NCBI GenBank assembly: GCA_023432855.1
Contig: JAEZEZ010000007.1
Span: forward strand, 47,627 to 111,626
Source: Pseudomonadota bacterium
GTDB taxonomy: Bacteria > Pseudomonadota > Alphaproteobacteria > Caulobacterales > Caulobacteraceae
DNA: 64,000 bases
Direction of reading: 5' to 3'
Shown here: in pieces, positions 17,210-25,095 of the stretch
Position numbering within the stretch: the first letter of the stretch is position 1
Layout of the letters: each line of letters starts with the position of its first letter
Notes under the pieces: generated by a model
Seen by the model: the letters and a program-made list of their open reading frames with translations, nothing else
Databases searched by the model: none
Told to the model about the DNA's origin: nothing
Program-made: the position numbers and the translations under genes

Positions 17210-17620
17210 CTATTCGATTCCGTTCGCCAGCTCCTGCCATTGCGTCAGCGTCGCCATGACGGCCGGGTCGTCCTGGTGCCTGGTCCACAGGGCGGGAAGG
17301 GCGGCGTGCAGCGGCCGGCAGCTGGCGTCGATCGCCGCCTCGATCTCGCGCCGCCGCGCCTCGTCGTAGGGCTCTTCGCCGGCGAAGTGTTCGCAGGTTT
17401 CGGCATTCTCCCGCTGGGCTTCCACGTCGGGGGGCAGGGCGGCGGAGGTCCCGAGGGGAGCGTCGGCGGCGGTCTCAAGCGGCTCGGGCGCCGCCGGAGC
17501 CGGCGCGGCCGCCGGCGGGGCCGCTTTCTGCGCGGTGTCGGCCTGCACCGGCTTGCAGCCGCTCACCGCCAGGCTGACCGCGGCGGCGCCGAGGAAGAGT
17601 TGCAGCGGCCCGGATCGCAT
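17210..17620 (-). CDS. Putative lipoprotein downstream of radC
   Basis: 136 residues with a lipobox (AAAVSLAVSGC, Cys near residue 22), a Pro/Ala-rich linker and a short helical C-terminal domain with two cysteines (ETCEHF and DASCRPL). Function unknown. The ATG overlaps the radC stop (TGATG), so it is translationally coupled to radC; this could be chance or a real link. Confidence 0.7.
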   Translation of the reverse strand: MRSGPLQLFLGAAAVSLAVSGCKPVQADTAQKAAPPAAAPAPAAPEPLETAADAPLGTSAALPPDVEAQRENAETCEHFAGEEPYDEARRREIEAAIDASCRPLHAALPALWTRHQDDPAVMATLTQWQELANGIE

Positions 17621-18369
17621 CAGATCAGCCCCATGGCCTTGAAGCTGGCGACCCCGTCGCGGCCGACCACGAGGTGGTCGTGGACGGTGATCTTCAGCAT
17701 GCGTCCCGCCTCCATCACCTGCCGCGTCATGTCGATGTCGGCCTGACTGGGCGTCGGATCGCCGGAGGGGTGGTTGTGCACCAGGATGATGGCGCTGGAC
17801 GCCAGCTCCAGCGCCCGCTTCACCACCTCGCGCGGATAGACCGGCGCGTGGTCGACGGTGCCGCGGTTCATCAGCTCGTCGGCGATCAGCTGGTTCTTCT
17901 TGTCGAGGTAGAGCACCCGGAACTGCTCCCGCGTCTCGTGCTGAAGCGCCAGCCGCACATAGGACAGCAGCGCCGTCCAGGACGAGATCACCGTTCGCTT
18001 GCGCACGGGCTCGGCCGCCACCCGCCCGGTCAGCTCCTGCAGCGCCATCAGGTCCAGCGCGGTTTCGCGGCCCACGCTCTTGGGGCGGCCCCGCGAGTCG
18101 ACCGCCTTCACCTGCATCAGGTCCACCAGAGGCGCAGCGATCACGCCGCCGAGCGACCCGAAGCGGGCCAGCAGCGCCTTGGCGATCGGCTTCACGTCAC
18201 CCTGCGGCTGACTGCGAAACAGGAAAAGCTCGAGCAGTTCGTAGTCGGGCAGGGCCGCAAGCCCGCCCTTCAGCGCCCGCTCGCGAAGACGCTCCCGATG
18301 CCCGGCGTGATGCGGCCTGGGCGCCGCCGGAGCGGCAAGGATGGGCTGCAGCAGCGATCCGTCGTGCAC
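17620..18369 (-). CDS. radC: RadC family protein (JAB/JAMM domain)
   Basis: 249 residues: an N-terminal helix-hairpin region (PDYELLELFLF) and a C-terminal JAB domain with the metal-binding JAMM motif VHNHPSGDPTPSQAD (about residue 195-209). RadC proteins are linked to DNA repair or recombination by annotation, though their biochemical role is uncertain. The start is a GTG at 18369. A GTTC-N7-GTTC LexA-type box lies 17-31 nt upstream, suggesting SOS control. Confidence 0.92.
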   Translation of the reverse strand: MHDGSLLQPILAAPAAPRPHHAGHRERLRERALKGGLAALPDYELLELFLFRSQPQGDVKPIAKALLARFGSLGGVIAAPLVDLMQVKAVDSRGRPKSVGRETALDLMALQELTGRVAAEPVRKRTVISSWTALLSYVRLALQHETREQFRVLYLDKKNQLIADELMNRGTVDHAPVYPREVVKRALELASSAIILVHNHPSGDPTPSQADIDMTRQVMEAGRMLKITVHDHLVVGRDGVASFKAMGLI

Positions 18370-18385
18370 GCCGGTCTCCGCATTT

Positions 18386-18400
18386 GTTCGAGGTTTGTTC
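18386..18400. promoter_or_regulatory. LexA-type SOS box upstream of radC
   Basis: GTTC-GAGGTTT-GTTC, an exact match to the alphaproteobacterial LexA consensus GTTC-N7-GTTC. On the minus strand it directly follows a TATAGA element, so bound repressor would cover the radC start-site region. Confidence 0.7.
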
Positions 18401-18442
18401 TATAACGCCGTCATCCGGCGGGCAAGCCCGCCGCCGCGGCCT

Positions 18443-19267
18443 TTAGAACGTCGGCCGGAACAGGCCCGCGGGACTGGCGGTGAACAGTTCGACGCCGTCC
18501 TCCGTGACGCCGACCGAATGCTCGCATTGGGCCGACAGGGACTTGTCGCGGGTCACCGCCGTCCAGCCATCGTTGAGCACCTTCACCTGCGGCTTGCCCA
18601 GGTTCACCATGGGCTCGACTGTGAAGAACATGCCCGCCTTCAGCTCGGGCCCCGTGCCGGGCCGGCCGAAGTGCAGCACGTTGGGGCTGTCGTGGAAGAC
18701 CTGGCCCAGGCCGTGGCCGCAGAAGTCGCGCACGATGGTGCAGCGCTGGGCTTCGGCCACCTTCTGGATGGCGGCGCCGATGTCGCCGAAGGTATTGCCG
18801 GGCTTCACCTGGGCCAGGCCCGCGTCGAGTGCGTCATAGGTGACCTCGACCAGCCGCCGCGCCCGCGGCGAGATCTCGCCCACGGGGTACATGCGGCTGG
18901 TGTCGCCGTGCCATCCGTCGACGATCACGGTGACGTCGATGTTGGCGATGTCCCCCTCGCGCAGGGCCTTGTCGCCCGGAATGCCGTGACAGACGACATG
19001 GTTGGGCGAAATGCAGGTCGTCTTGCCGTAGCCCTTGTAGAACAGGCATGCCGGCAGGCCGCCCTGGTCCAGGATGTATTCGCGGGCCAGATCGTCCAGC
19101 TTCTGGGTCGAGACGCCCGGGACGACATGCTCGGTCAGCATGTCCAGGCACCCGGCGGCCAGGCGCCCGGCCTTGCGCATGCCCTCGAAGTCCTCGGGAC
19201 CGTGGATCTTGATCTGGTTCGTGCGGATCGGGACGTCCCAGTCGGCGTCCACGGGCTCGTAGGTCAT
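18443..19267 (-). CDS. map: Methionine aminopeptidase, type I
   Basis: Removes initiator methionine from nascent proteins. 274 residues with the five metal ligands of the family: Asp in NIDVTVIVDGWHGDTS, His in FCGHGLGQVFH, Glu in FFTVEPMV and Glu in QCEHSV. The substrate His lies in HVVCHGIPGD. sfsA lies upstream on the same strand, an arrangement common in alphaproteobacteria, but here the plus-strand YidB gene is inserted between them. Confidence 0.96.
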   Translation of the reverse strand: MTYEPVDADWDVPIRTNQIKIHGPEDFEGMRKAGRLAAGCLDMLTEHVVPGVSTQKLDDLAREYILDQGGLPACLFYKGYGKTTCISPNHVVCHGIPGDKALREGDIANIDVTVIVDGWHGDTSRMYPVGEISPRARRLVEVTYDALDAGLAQVKPGNTFGDIGAAIQKVAEAQRCTIVRDFCGHGLGQVFHDSPNVLHFGRPGTGPELKAGMFFTVEPMVNLGKPQVKVLNDGWTAVTRDKSLSAQCEHSVGVTEDGVELFTASPAGLFRPTF

Positions 19268-19434
19268 TTTCGGCTCAAAACGGCTGCAGGAGGATCATAT
19301 AGGATCGAGTGCGAAAAATCGCATTCCTCCGGGGCGGGTCGGGAGATTCCCTGAGGCGAACGCCGACGGCAAAGTGTGGCATGATGCGCCCATGACGGGC
19401 GCTGGGCCCGGACTCGTCTCGAAGGAGGCTTGTG

Positions 19435-20133
19435 ATGGGTGTGCTGGATTCCGTGAAATCCGTGTTCGAGAAGGACGGCGAGGCCCGCAGGAACGCCGAG
19501 GCCGTGCTGGCCATGGTGGAAGACCGGGCGCAGGACGGCCTGCGGAGCCTGGGGGACGTCGTTCAGCGCCTTCGCCAGAGCGACGTCGCCGACCAGGCCG
19601 GCAGCTGGATCTCCACCAACGCCAACCGCGTCATCTCGGCCGAGCAGGTCCAGAAGGTCTTCGGGCCCGAGGCCCTCGGCCGCGCCGCGGACCGGCTCGG
19701 CGTCAACGCCCGCGAAGCGTCCGAACGGGTCGCCGCCGCGCTTCCGGTGGTGATCGACAACCTCAGCCCCACCGGCAAGCTGCCCGAGAACCTCGACGCC
19801 ATCGGCAAGGAGCTCTCCGGAATGCTGAAAACGCCGCGCGGCAAGGCCATCGCCGGCGCGGCGGTCGCGGGCGTGGCGGCCGTGGCCGGGGTGGCCGCCG
19901 CCGTGGTCGCGCGAAGCAAGGCCCGGGCGGGCGCCGGGACGGCCAGATCGCCCGCGAAGAAGCCGGCTGCGGCCAGGAAAACGGCGACGACTGCCAAGCC
20001 TGCCGCCAAGCCAAAGACCGCGAGCGCCGCCGCCAAGGCTCCGTCGGCGAAAAAGGCCGCCGGCAAGCCCGCCGCCAGGAAGCCGGCAGCGAAGAAGCCG
20101 GCCGCGAAGAAGGCGTCTGCCCCGAAGGCCTAG
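19435..20133 (+). CDS. YidB-like (DUF937) protein with histone H1-like tail
   Basis: 232 residues. Residues ~1-120 match the YidB/DUF937 pattern: MGVLDSVKSVFEKDG, SWISTNANRVISAEQVQKVFG, then ALPVVIDNLSPTGKLP. A hydrophobic Gly/Ala/Val stretch (~140-162) could be a membrane anchor. The last ~65 residues are Ala/Lys/Pro repeats (KKPAAARK, AAKKPAAKK) like bacterial histone H1 analogues or PHA granule-associated proteins, so nucleic-acid binding is plausible. GAAGGAGG lies 7 nt upstream of the ATG. The stop shares CTAG with sfsA. Confidence 0.8.
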   Translation: MGVLDSVKSVFEKDGEARRNAEAVLAMVEDRAQDGLRSLGDVVQRLRQSDVADQAGSWISTNANRVISAEQVQKVFGPEALGRAADRLGVNAREASERVAAALPVVIDNLSPTGKLPENLDAIGKELSGMLKTPRGKAIAGAAVAGVAAVAGVAAAVVARSKARAGAGTARSPAKKPAAARKTATTAKPAAKPKTASAAAKAPSAKKAAGKPAARKPAAKKPAAKKASAPKA

Positions 20134-20840
20134 GCCGGCGCGCTCCGCCACTGCATCCGCCGGTCGATGCGTATGCCCTCCCGGGTCATCTCGCAGCCGT
20201 GGACAAGCACCTCGACGCCATTGGCGGCGGCCTCGCGCAGGGCGGGGCCGTAGCCGGCGTCGATGTCGTCGGCGGTGTCGAACAGCGCCACGCCGGGCAG
20301 CTGGACGACAAACAGCATCACGGCGCGCTCGCCGGCTTCGACGCGCCGTTCCAGCGCCTTCAGGTGCTTGATCCCGCGCACGGTGACGCAGTCGGGGAAC
20401 TCCGCCAGTCCCGGCTCGCGGATGAAGTGGCAGTTCTTCACCTCCACCCAGCACGGCGGGCGCTCGTCGCTTTCGAGCAGGATGTCGATGCGGCTGTCCC
20501 CGTCGTACTTCACCTCGCGGCGCATGCGGTCGTAGCCGGTCAGTTCCGGGAGGCCGCCGGCGGAAATCGCCTCCCAGGCCAGCCGGTTGGGGTTGAGCGT
20601 GTTGACGCCGACCAGCCCGTCGCAGGTCTCCACCAGCTCGAGCGTCAGGGGCAGCTTTCGCTTGGGGTCGGCCGAACGCGACACCCACACGGGCAAGCCC
20701 GGCGTCTTCAGCCCGAGCATGGCGCCCGGATTGGGCACATGGGCGGTCGCGTGGGTCCCGTCCTCGAGAACGACGTCGGCGAAGAACCGCTTGTAGCGGC
20801 TGACCAGGACGCCGCGTTCGAGAGGGGAAGGAAAGATCAT
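20130..20840 (-). CDS. sfsA: DNA/RNA nuclease SfsA (sugar fermentation stimulation protein)
   Basis: 236 residues with the family motifs RYKRFFADVVL, HVPNPGAMLGL, VNTLNPNRLAWEAI and the nuclease-like DSRIDILLES...PPCWVEVKN core (about residues 118-142). SfsA has an N-terminal OB-like and a C-terminal PD-(D/E)XK-like nuclease domain. Its stop overlaps the stop of the convergent YidB gene by 4 nt. Confidence 0.95.
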   Translation of the reverse strand: MIFPSPLERGVLVSRYKRFFADVVLEDGTHATAHVPNPGAMLGLKTPGLPVWVSRSADPKRKLPLTLELVETCDGLVGVNTLNPNRLAWEAISAGGLPELTGYDRMRREVKYDGDSRIDILLESDERPPCWVEVKNCHFIREPGLAEFPDCVTVRGIKHLKALERRVEAGERAVMLFVVQLPGVALFDTADDIDAGYGPALREAAANGVEVLVHGCEMTREGIRIDRRMQWRSAPA

Positions 20841-20882
20841 GAACTCTGGCGGACCCCTGACGGGCCATTACGGCAGGAGCGT

Positions 20883-21272
20883 CTAGCGCCCGGTCAGGCC
20901 GATGCCGCCGACCGGCTCGATCTCGTGGTGATCGTCAAAGCCGGCGATCATCGGTCGGGCGCGGGAGATCGCGTCCTTCACCGCGGGGATCGACAGCGAG
21001 GCCTGGTGGGCGGCTCCGCTTTCCCAGACTTCCGTGACCCAGACGGCGTCCGCGTCCTGAGGGTCCTTGGCCACCACATAGCTGTAGCAGCCGGGCATCT
21101 CCTGCTGTTCGAGCAGGATGGAAATCAACGCGTCGCGCTGGCCGGGCTGGGCGCGGATCTTACCGATCAGTCCGTACATGGCTCGGGTCTCCGTGGCGAA
21201 GGCAGGGGTGGCGACCGAGGTCGCCGCGCCCGCGAGGATGGCCGCGCGGCGCGTGATGGTCAGGGGGCGCAC
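20883..21272 (-). CDS. Antibiotic-biosynthesis-monooxygenase (ABM) fold protein, Tat-type signal
   Basis: 129 residues. The C-terminal ~97 residues start MYGLIGKIRAQPGQRDAL and carry the ABM ferredoxin-like fold (PGCYSYVVAKDP, AVWVTEVWES). From the GTG at 21272 there is an N-terminal TITRRAAILAGAATSVATPAFA, a twin-arginine signal with an Ala-x-Ala cleavage site, which supports this longer start over the internal ATG. Such proteins are quinol monooxygenases or heme-degrading enzymes, or stress proteins. It begins 8 nt after the upstream DUF1428 stop. Confidence 0.8.
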   Translation of the reverse strand: MRPLTITRRAAILAGAATSVATPAFATETRAMYGLIGKIRAQPGQRDALISILLEQQEMPGCYSYVVAKDPQDADAVWVTEVWESGAAHQASLSIPAVKDAISRARPMIAGFDDHHEIEPVGGIGLTGR

Positions 21273-21280
21273 GGCTCGGC

Positions 21281-21628
21281 CTAGGCTTCCATCAAGCGCT
21301 CGAAACCGCCGTAAATGAGGCGCTTGCCGTCGAACGGCATGTCCATGTCCTTCATCCGCGGATCCTCCATGCCCCGGGCCCAGGCTGCGTCGCGCGTCGC
21401 CTTGTCGGGCCATACGATCCACGAGAACACCACCGTCTCATCCGGCTTCGCCTGCACCGAACGCTTGAAGTCGGTGACCTTGCCGTCGGGGACGTCGTCG
21501 CCCCAGGTCTCGACCACCTGGAGGGCGCCGTACTCCTTGAAGAGGGCGGCCATCGCCTTGGCGTGAGCGAGATAGGCGTCCTTGTTGGCGTTGGGGACCG
21601 CGGCGAGGAATCCGTCGACGTAGGCCAT
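21281..21628 (-). CDS. DUF1428 family protein (ABM-like fold)
   Basis: 115 residues beginning MAYVDGFLAAVPNANKDAY, with VETWGDDVPDGKVTDFKRSV and a C-terminal MPFDGKRLIYGGFE, the conserved DUF1428 pattern. The function of the family is unknown; the fold is a dimeric alpha/beta barrel. AGGAGA precedes the ATG at 21628. It forms a two-gene operon with the ABM protein. Confidence 0.9.
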   Translation of the reverse strand: MAYVDGFLAAVPNANKDAYLAHAKAMAALFKEYGALQVVETWGDDVPDGKVTDFKRSVQAKPDETVVFSWIVWPDKATRDAAWARGMEDPRMKDMDMPFDGKRLIYGGFERLMEA

Positions 21629-21690
21629 GGGACATCTCCTGGGCTGCCGCGCATGAGCGGGGACCAACGTTCTGGCGCAGCGTCGGCGCA

Positions 21691-21724
21691 AAGAAAAGAG
21701 CGCCGGACCCGGGGTCCGACGCTC
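21691..21724 (-). terminator. Intrinsic terminator of rhlE
   Basis: On the minus strand GAGCG-T-CGGACCC-C-GGGTCCG-G-CGCTC forms a nearly perfect stem at 21698-21724 and is followed by TTTTCTT. It is 25 nt downstream of the rhlE stop. Confidence 0.85.
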
Positions 21725-21748
21725 TCATCCAGTCTTCGTCAGTCTGCC

Positions 21749-23263
21749 TCAGACCGCTGCGGCGCGTCCCGCACCGTTGCCGGGGCGCTTGCGCGGCCGG
21801 CGGCGCTTGGGCTTGCCGGCGCCGTTGGCCGCTTTCGCGGGCTCCAGCGGCGCACGGTCGCCGGCGAGCGGGTCATACTTGGCCCGGCCCGCCCGGGCGC
21901 GGTCCGCCAGGGTCACCTCGCTGAAGTGCCCGCGGTCGCCGGTGCTCGTGCGGTCCGACCGGTCCGAGTGGTGGACGCGGTCCCGGCGGAAGCGGGCGCC
22001 GCGATCGCCGCCGCGGCCATTGCGCTCGTGGCGCGGGCCGCGGGCCGGACGGTCCTCTTCCACCCGGTCCGGCGTCTTCGCCTTGCGCCCGGGATTGGCG
22101 GCCATGATGGCCGCGTCCAGCGCGCCCAGCTGCTTGTCGTTGCGGCGGTCCCAGGAGGGGATGCGCTGGCGCGTGACCTTCTCGATGGCCTTCAGCAGGT
22201 TGCGCTCGTCGTCCGCCACGAAGCTGATGGCCGAACCCGAGGCGCCGGCGCGCGCGGTGCGGCCGATGCGGTGGACATAGGCTTCCGGCACGTAGGGCAG
22301 GTCGAAGTTGACGACGTGGGTGACCCCATCAACGTCGATGCCGCGCGCGGCGATGTCGGTGGCGACCAGCGCCTTGACCCGACCTGCCTTGAAGGCGTCG
22401 AGCGCGCGCTCGCGCTGACCCTGCGACTTGTTGCCGTGAATCGCCGCCGCCTCGACGCCGCCGGCCTCGAGGTAGGCCGCGACCTTGTCCGCCCCGTGCT
22501 TGGTGCGGGTGAAGATCAGGGTGCGGCTGAAAGCGGGATCGGCGAACAGTTCCTGCAGCAGGGCGCGCTTGCGGGCGGTCTCCACGAACAGGATCTGCTG
22601 CTTGATCTTCTCGACCGTCGTCGCCTGCGGCGTGACCTCGACGCGCGAGGGGTTGGTCAGCAGCTCGCCGGCCAGCTTGCCGATCTCGCTCGGCATGGTG
22701 GCCGAGAAGAACAGGTTCTGGCGCACCTTGGGCAGGCGCGAGGCGATCTGGCGGATCGGCTTGACGAAGCCGAGGTCCAGCATCTGGTCGGCCTCATCCA
22801 GCACGAAGTACTCGACGCCGGACAGGTCGATGACGCGCTCGCCGATGTGATCGATCAGGCGGCCGGGGGTGGCGACCAGGACGTCGACGCCAGGCGCCAT
22901 GGTCTTGATCTGCGGGCCGTACTTCACGCCGCCGAACACCACCGCGACGGTGATGCCCAGGTTCTTGCCGTAGGTGCGGAAGCTCTCGGCGATCTGGCTG
23001 GCCAGCTCGCGGGTCGGCGACAGCACCAGGACGCGGCACGAACGGCGGGGCGCAGGCTTACGGTCGGCGGCCAGCCGATGAAGGATGGGCAGGGCGAAGG
23101 CTGCGGTCTTGCCGGTGCCGGTCTGGGCGATGCCCAGCAGGTCCTTGCCCTCCATCACCAGCGGGATCGCCTGGCTCTGAATGGGAGTCGGGGTCTCGTA
23201 GCCGGCTGAAGTCAGGGCTTGCAGCAGGGACTTGGCGAGGCCGAGGTCGGTAAAGGTTTTCAA
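21749..23263 (-). CDS. rhlE: DEAD-box ATP-dependent RNA helicase, RhlE type
   Basis: 504 residues with the full motif set: Q motif TPTPIQSQAIP, Walker A AQTGTGKT, PTRELA, TPGRL, VLDEADQML, FSATMP, and HRIGRTARAG. The C-terminal ~130 residues are a basic, Arg/Gly/Asp-rich tail. RhlE helicases remodel rRNA and mRNA and act in the degradosome or cold response. The start appears to be TTG at 23263 (KTFTDLGLAKSLL is the family N-terminus, with an in-frame stop shortly upstream). The leader is long (about 210 nt). Confidence 0.95.
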   Translation of the reverse strand: MKTFTDLGLAKSLLQALTSAGYETPTPIQSQAIPLVMEGKDLLGIAQTGTGKTAAFALPILHRLAADRKPAPRRSCRVLVLSPTRELASQIAESFRTYGKNLGITVAVVFGGVKYGPQIKTMAPGVDVLVATPGRLIDHIGERVIDLSGVEYFVLDEADQMLDLGFVKPIRQIASRLPKVRQNLFFSATMPSEIGKLAGELLTNPSRVEVTPQATTVEKIKQQILFVETARKRALLQELFADPAFSRTLIFTRTKHGADKVAAYLEAGGVEAAAIHGNKSQGQRERALDAFKAGRVKALVATDIAARGIDVDGVTHVVNFDLPYVPEAYVHRIGRTARAGASGSAISFVADDERNLLKAIEKVTRQRIPSWDRRNDKQLGALDAAIMAANPGRKAKTPDRVEEDRPARGPRHERNGRGGDRGARFRRDRVHHSDRSDRTSTGDRGHFSEVTLADRARAGRAKYDPLAGDRAPLEPAKAANGAGKPKRRRPRKRPGNGAGRAAAV

Positions 23264-23594
23264 CTCAGTCGTCTTTCATGTGCGGCCGAGGACGCGCGCA
23301 CACTGGCTGCACGACGCACGGCCGTCCTCCGCTCGGGAGGAAGGTTCGGGCGTCGCCCCGCGTGAATATGGCGACGAATGATCTGGAGAATCGGGCGCTT
23401 CGACAGGCGGATCGGCGTCTCGATGCCGACCCCTCACGCGCTGGAGCGCCGAGGCACTGCATTGTGCAGCGCAGCGTAGATGGGGCCAAACCCGTTGAAA
23501 GTCAATGAACGGCCTGTTCCTCTCCTTCAGGAGGGGGCGCGAGCGGCTTGCCGAGCGAGCCGGAGGGCGGTGGTGCGGGCGCCGTAAGCCGTGG
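23264..23594. other. 331-nt non-coding interval containing the rhlE leader
   Basis: No convincing gene on either strand. The rhlE-proximal ~210 nt is probably its 5' untranslated leader (predicted promoter at 23477-23505). The rest (23506-23594) separates rhlE from the stop of the Cys-rich protein gene and shows nothing distinctive. Confidence 0.5.
23477..23505 (-). promoter_or_regulatory. Predicted promoter of rhlE
   Basis: On the minus strand: -35 TTGACT, 17-nt spacer, -10 CATCTA. Transcription would begin near 23470, leaving a leader of about 205 nt before the TTG start, which is long for this genome and resembles autoregulated helicase or cold-shock leaders. Confidence 0.5.
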
Positions 23595-24251
23595 TCATTC
23601 CATGCAACGCACGAACTTGTGGTGAGAGAAGATCCTGAATCCCGGATATAGGGGAATCCTCCCTGTCTCGCGGGACCATACTGCGGTCCCGTCAGTCCAC
23701 TTCTTGCACGTGTCGGGCACGTTCCAGCGCTGACAGACGAATGGGGCCCACTGCTTCTTGGCGCCGCGGCAAGCAGTCCCGTCACCGTTGCAAACCTGGC
23801 TGCCATCGCTCCATTCTTCGCACCAGGGGTGGACCATGGCTTGCACCCGCGTCCCATCGAACGGACGACCGGTGTGATAGGAGAAACAGACAGTCGGCTG
23901 AGGTTCAGCCCCGAGGATCGGGCGGCAGGCCGGCTGGCCACCCCTTTTTCGCTCACAGTGTTGGTCGCGAAACCAGTAGGATTGGCAATTGGGTGGAGGC
24001 GGCAGTCCGATCGGCGGACGCGAAGTAGTTCTCAAGCATGCGACGTCGCCACGTGGGAAACCCTCGCGCTCGTCGGTCGCGCAACTGATTGGCCCCGTAC
24101 CGATACGGGAACAGGCGGTGACGCCATCCGTCCACTCCCGGCAGTTCTCCGGCGGCGTGAGGACGGTTTCCGCCGCCGCCGGGTCCGCCGGTCCAGGCGT
24201 GCCTCCAGAATTCAGCATGGCTGCGATCGCCACCAGGATCTTCAGGAACAT
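23595..24251 (-). CDS. Exported Cys/Trp-repeat protein of unknown function
   Basis: 218 residues with a short signal peptide (MFLKILVAIAAMLNSGG) and 16 or so cysteines. A repeating unit is visible: CREWTDGVTACSR (~37), CQSYWFRDQHCERK (~88), CEEWSDGSQVC (~143) and CKKWTDGTAVWSR (~181), i.e. C-x-x-W-(S/T)-D-G followed by C about 4 residues later, with a further Cys 8-10 residues on. Most Cys probably form disulfides in the periplasm. GGAGAC precedes the ATG. It lies 21 nt after ogt on the same strand. No family was recognised. Confidence 0.75.
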   Translation of the reverse strand: MFLKILVAIAAMLNSGGTPGPADPAAAETVLTPPENCREWTDGVTACSRIGTGPISCATDEREGFPRGDVACLRTTSRPPIGLPPPPNCQSYWFRDQHCERKRGGQPACRPILGAEPQPTVCFSYHTGRPFDGTRVQAMVHPWCEEWSDGSQVCNGDGTACRGAKKQWAPFVCQRWNVPDTCKKWTDGTAVWSRETGRIPLYPGFRIFSHHKFVRCME

Positions 24252-24272
24252 CGCGTCTCCAGGGGCCGGTCG

Positions 24273-24851
24273 TCAGTTGCGGCGTTCGACCGCGAACCCG
24301 AACGCCGGGTCGTCGTCGAACAGGGTGGGGGCGGCGGAGGTGCGGGCGCGTTCGCGGTTCAGCATGGCCAGCTTGGTCTGCACGCCCGCGCCGCCGGAGA
24401 AGCCCCCGGCCTTGCCGTCCGAGCCCAGCACCCGGTGGCAGGGGACGATGATCGGAAACGGATTGCGCCCCAGCGCCTGCCCGACTCCCCGCGCCAGGGA
24501 CAGGTCGCCGAGCCGGCGGGCGATGTCGCCGTAGGTCAGGGTCTCGCCCGGCGGAATGGCGCGGCAGATCTCGAGCACTGGCCGGTCGAAATCGGCGACC
24601 CGCGACCAGTCCAGCGCCACGTCGGCGAGGTCGTCGCGGGCGCCGTTGAGCAGGGAGCACATTCGCGCGATGGCGGCGGCGATTTCCGCCGGGGGCGCGG
24701 CCTCCGCGGCGCCTGGCCAGCGCCTGACCAGCCGCGCCCGCGTCGCCTCGGCGTCTCTCTCCGGCAGCGCCACCGCCACGATCCCGGCTTCGCCCCAGGC
24801 CACGGCGCAGGTCCCGATGGCGGTGTCGAACAGGGCGAATGACGGCGGCAT
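24273..24851 (-). CDS. ogt: Methylated-DNA-[protein]-cysteine S-methyltransferase
   Basis: Repairs O6-alkylguanine by transferring the alkyl group to its own cysteine. 192 residues with the active-site PCHRV (about residue 142), the preceding GQALGRNPFPIIVPCHRV segment and the winged-helix GETLTYGDIARRLG. There is no Ada N-terminal regulatory domain, so it is the stand-alone Ogt form. It probably shares a transcript with the Cys-rich exported protein. Confidence 0.95.
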   Translation of the reverse strand: MPPSFALFDTAIGTCAVAWGEAGIVAVALPERDAEATRARLVRRWPGAAEAAPPAEIAAAIARMCSLLNGARDDLADVALDWSRVADFDRPVLEICRAIPPGETLTYGDIARRLGDLSLARGVGQALGRNPFPIIVPCHRVLGSDGKAGGFSGGAGVQTKLAMLNRERARTSAAPTLFDDDPAFGFAVERRN

Positions 24852-24928
24852 GGAGGGAGACTAGCAGGCGATCGCCGTCCCGCCGCCCCGCATCTTGCGG
24901 CCATCCCGGCGGAAGGGCTGCGGGCCCG

Positions 24929-25014
24929 CCTCGTCCTTCGACAAGCTCAGGATGAGGCTACTTGGCGCGCTGCGCTTTCATTCGACCTCATCCTGAGCGT
25001 GTCGAAGGACGAGG
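24929..25014. repeat. REP-like inverted repeat, copy 1
   Basis: Two 29-nt arms (24929-24957 and 24986-25014) around a 28-nt spacer. The arms pair with a single mismatch and carry the core TCGTCCTTCGACAAGCTCAG. A second copy with the same arms is at 39041-39127. Located upstream of the M28 peptidase gene. This palindrome type is common between genes in several alphaproteobacteria. Confidence 0.9.
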
Positions 25015-25095
25015 TCGTCTCGCCCCCGTCGCCTTGCCGCGCCTCACGCCGGCCCCTAGGGTCCCGCCGCACCCTTGTCCTTCGGAGTCGCCCGC

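Noticed and set aside
19264..20868. 534-residue minus-strand frame and a 636-residue plus-strand frame across the YidB/sfsA region
   Set aside because: Both overlap clearly identified genes, have Arg-rich shadow composition and show no ribosome binding site or domain.
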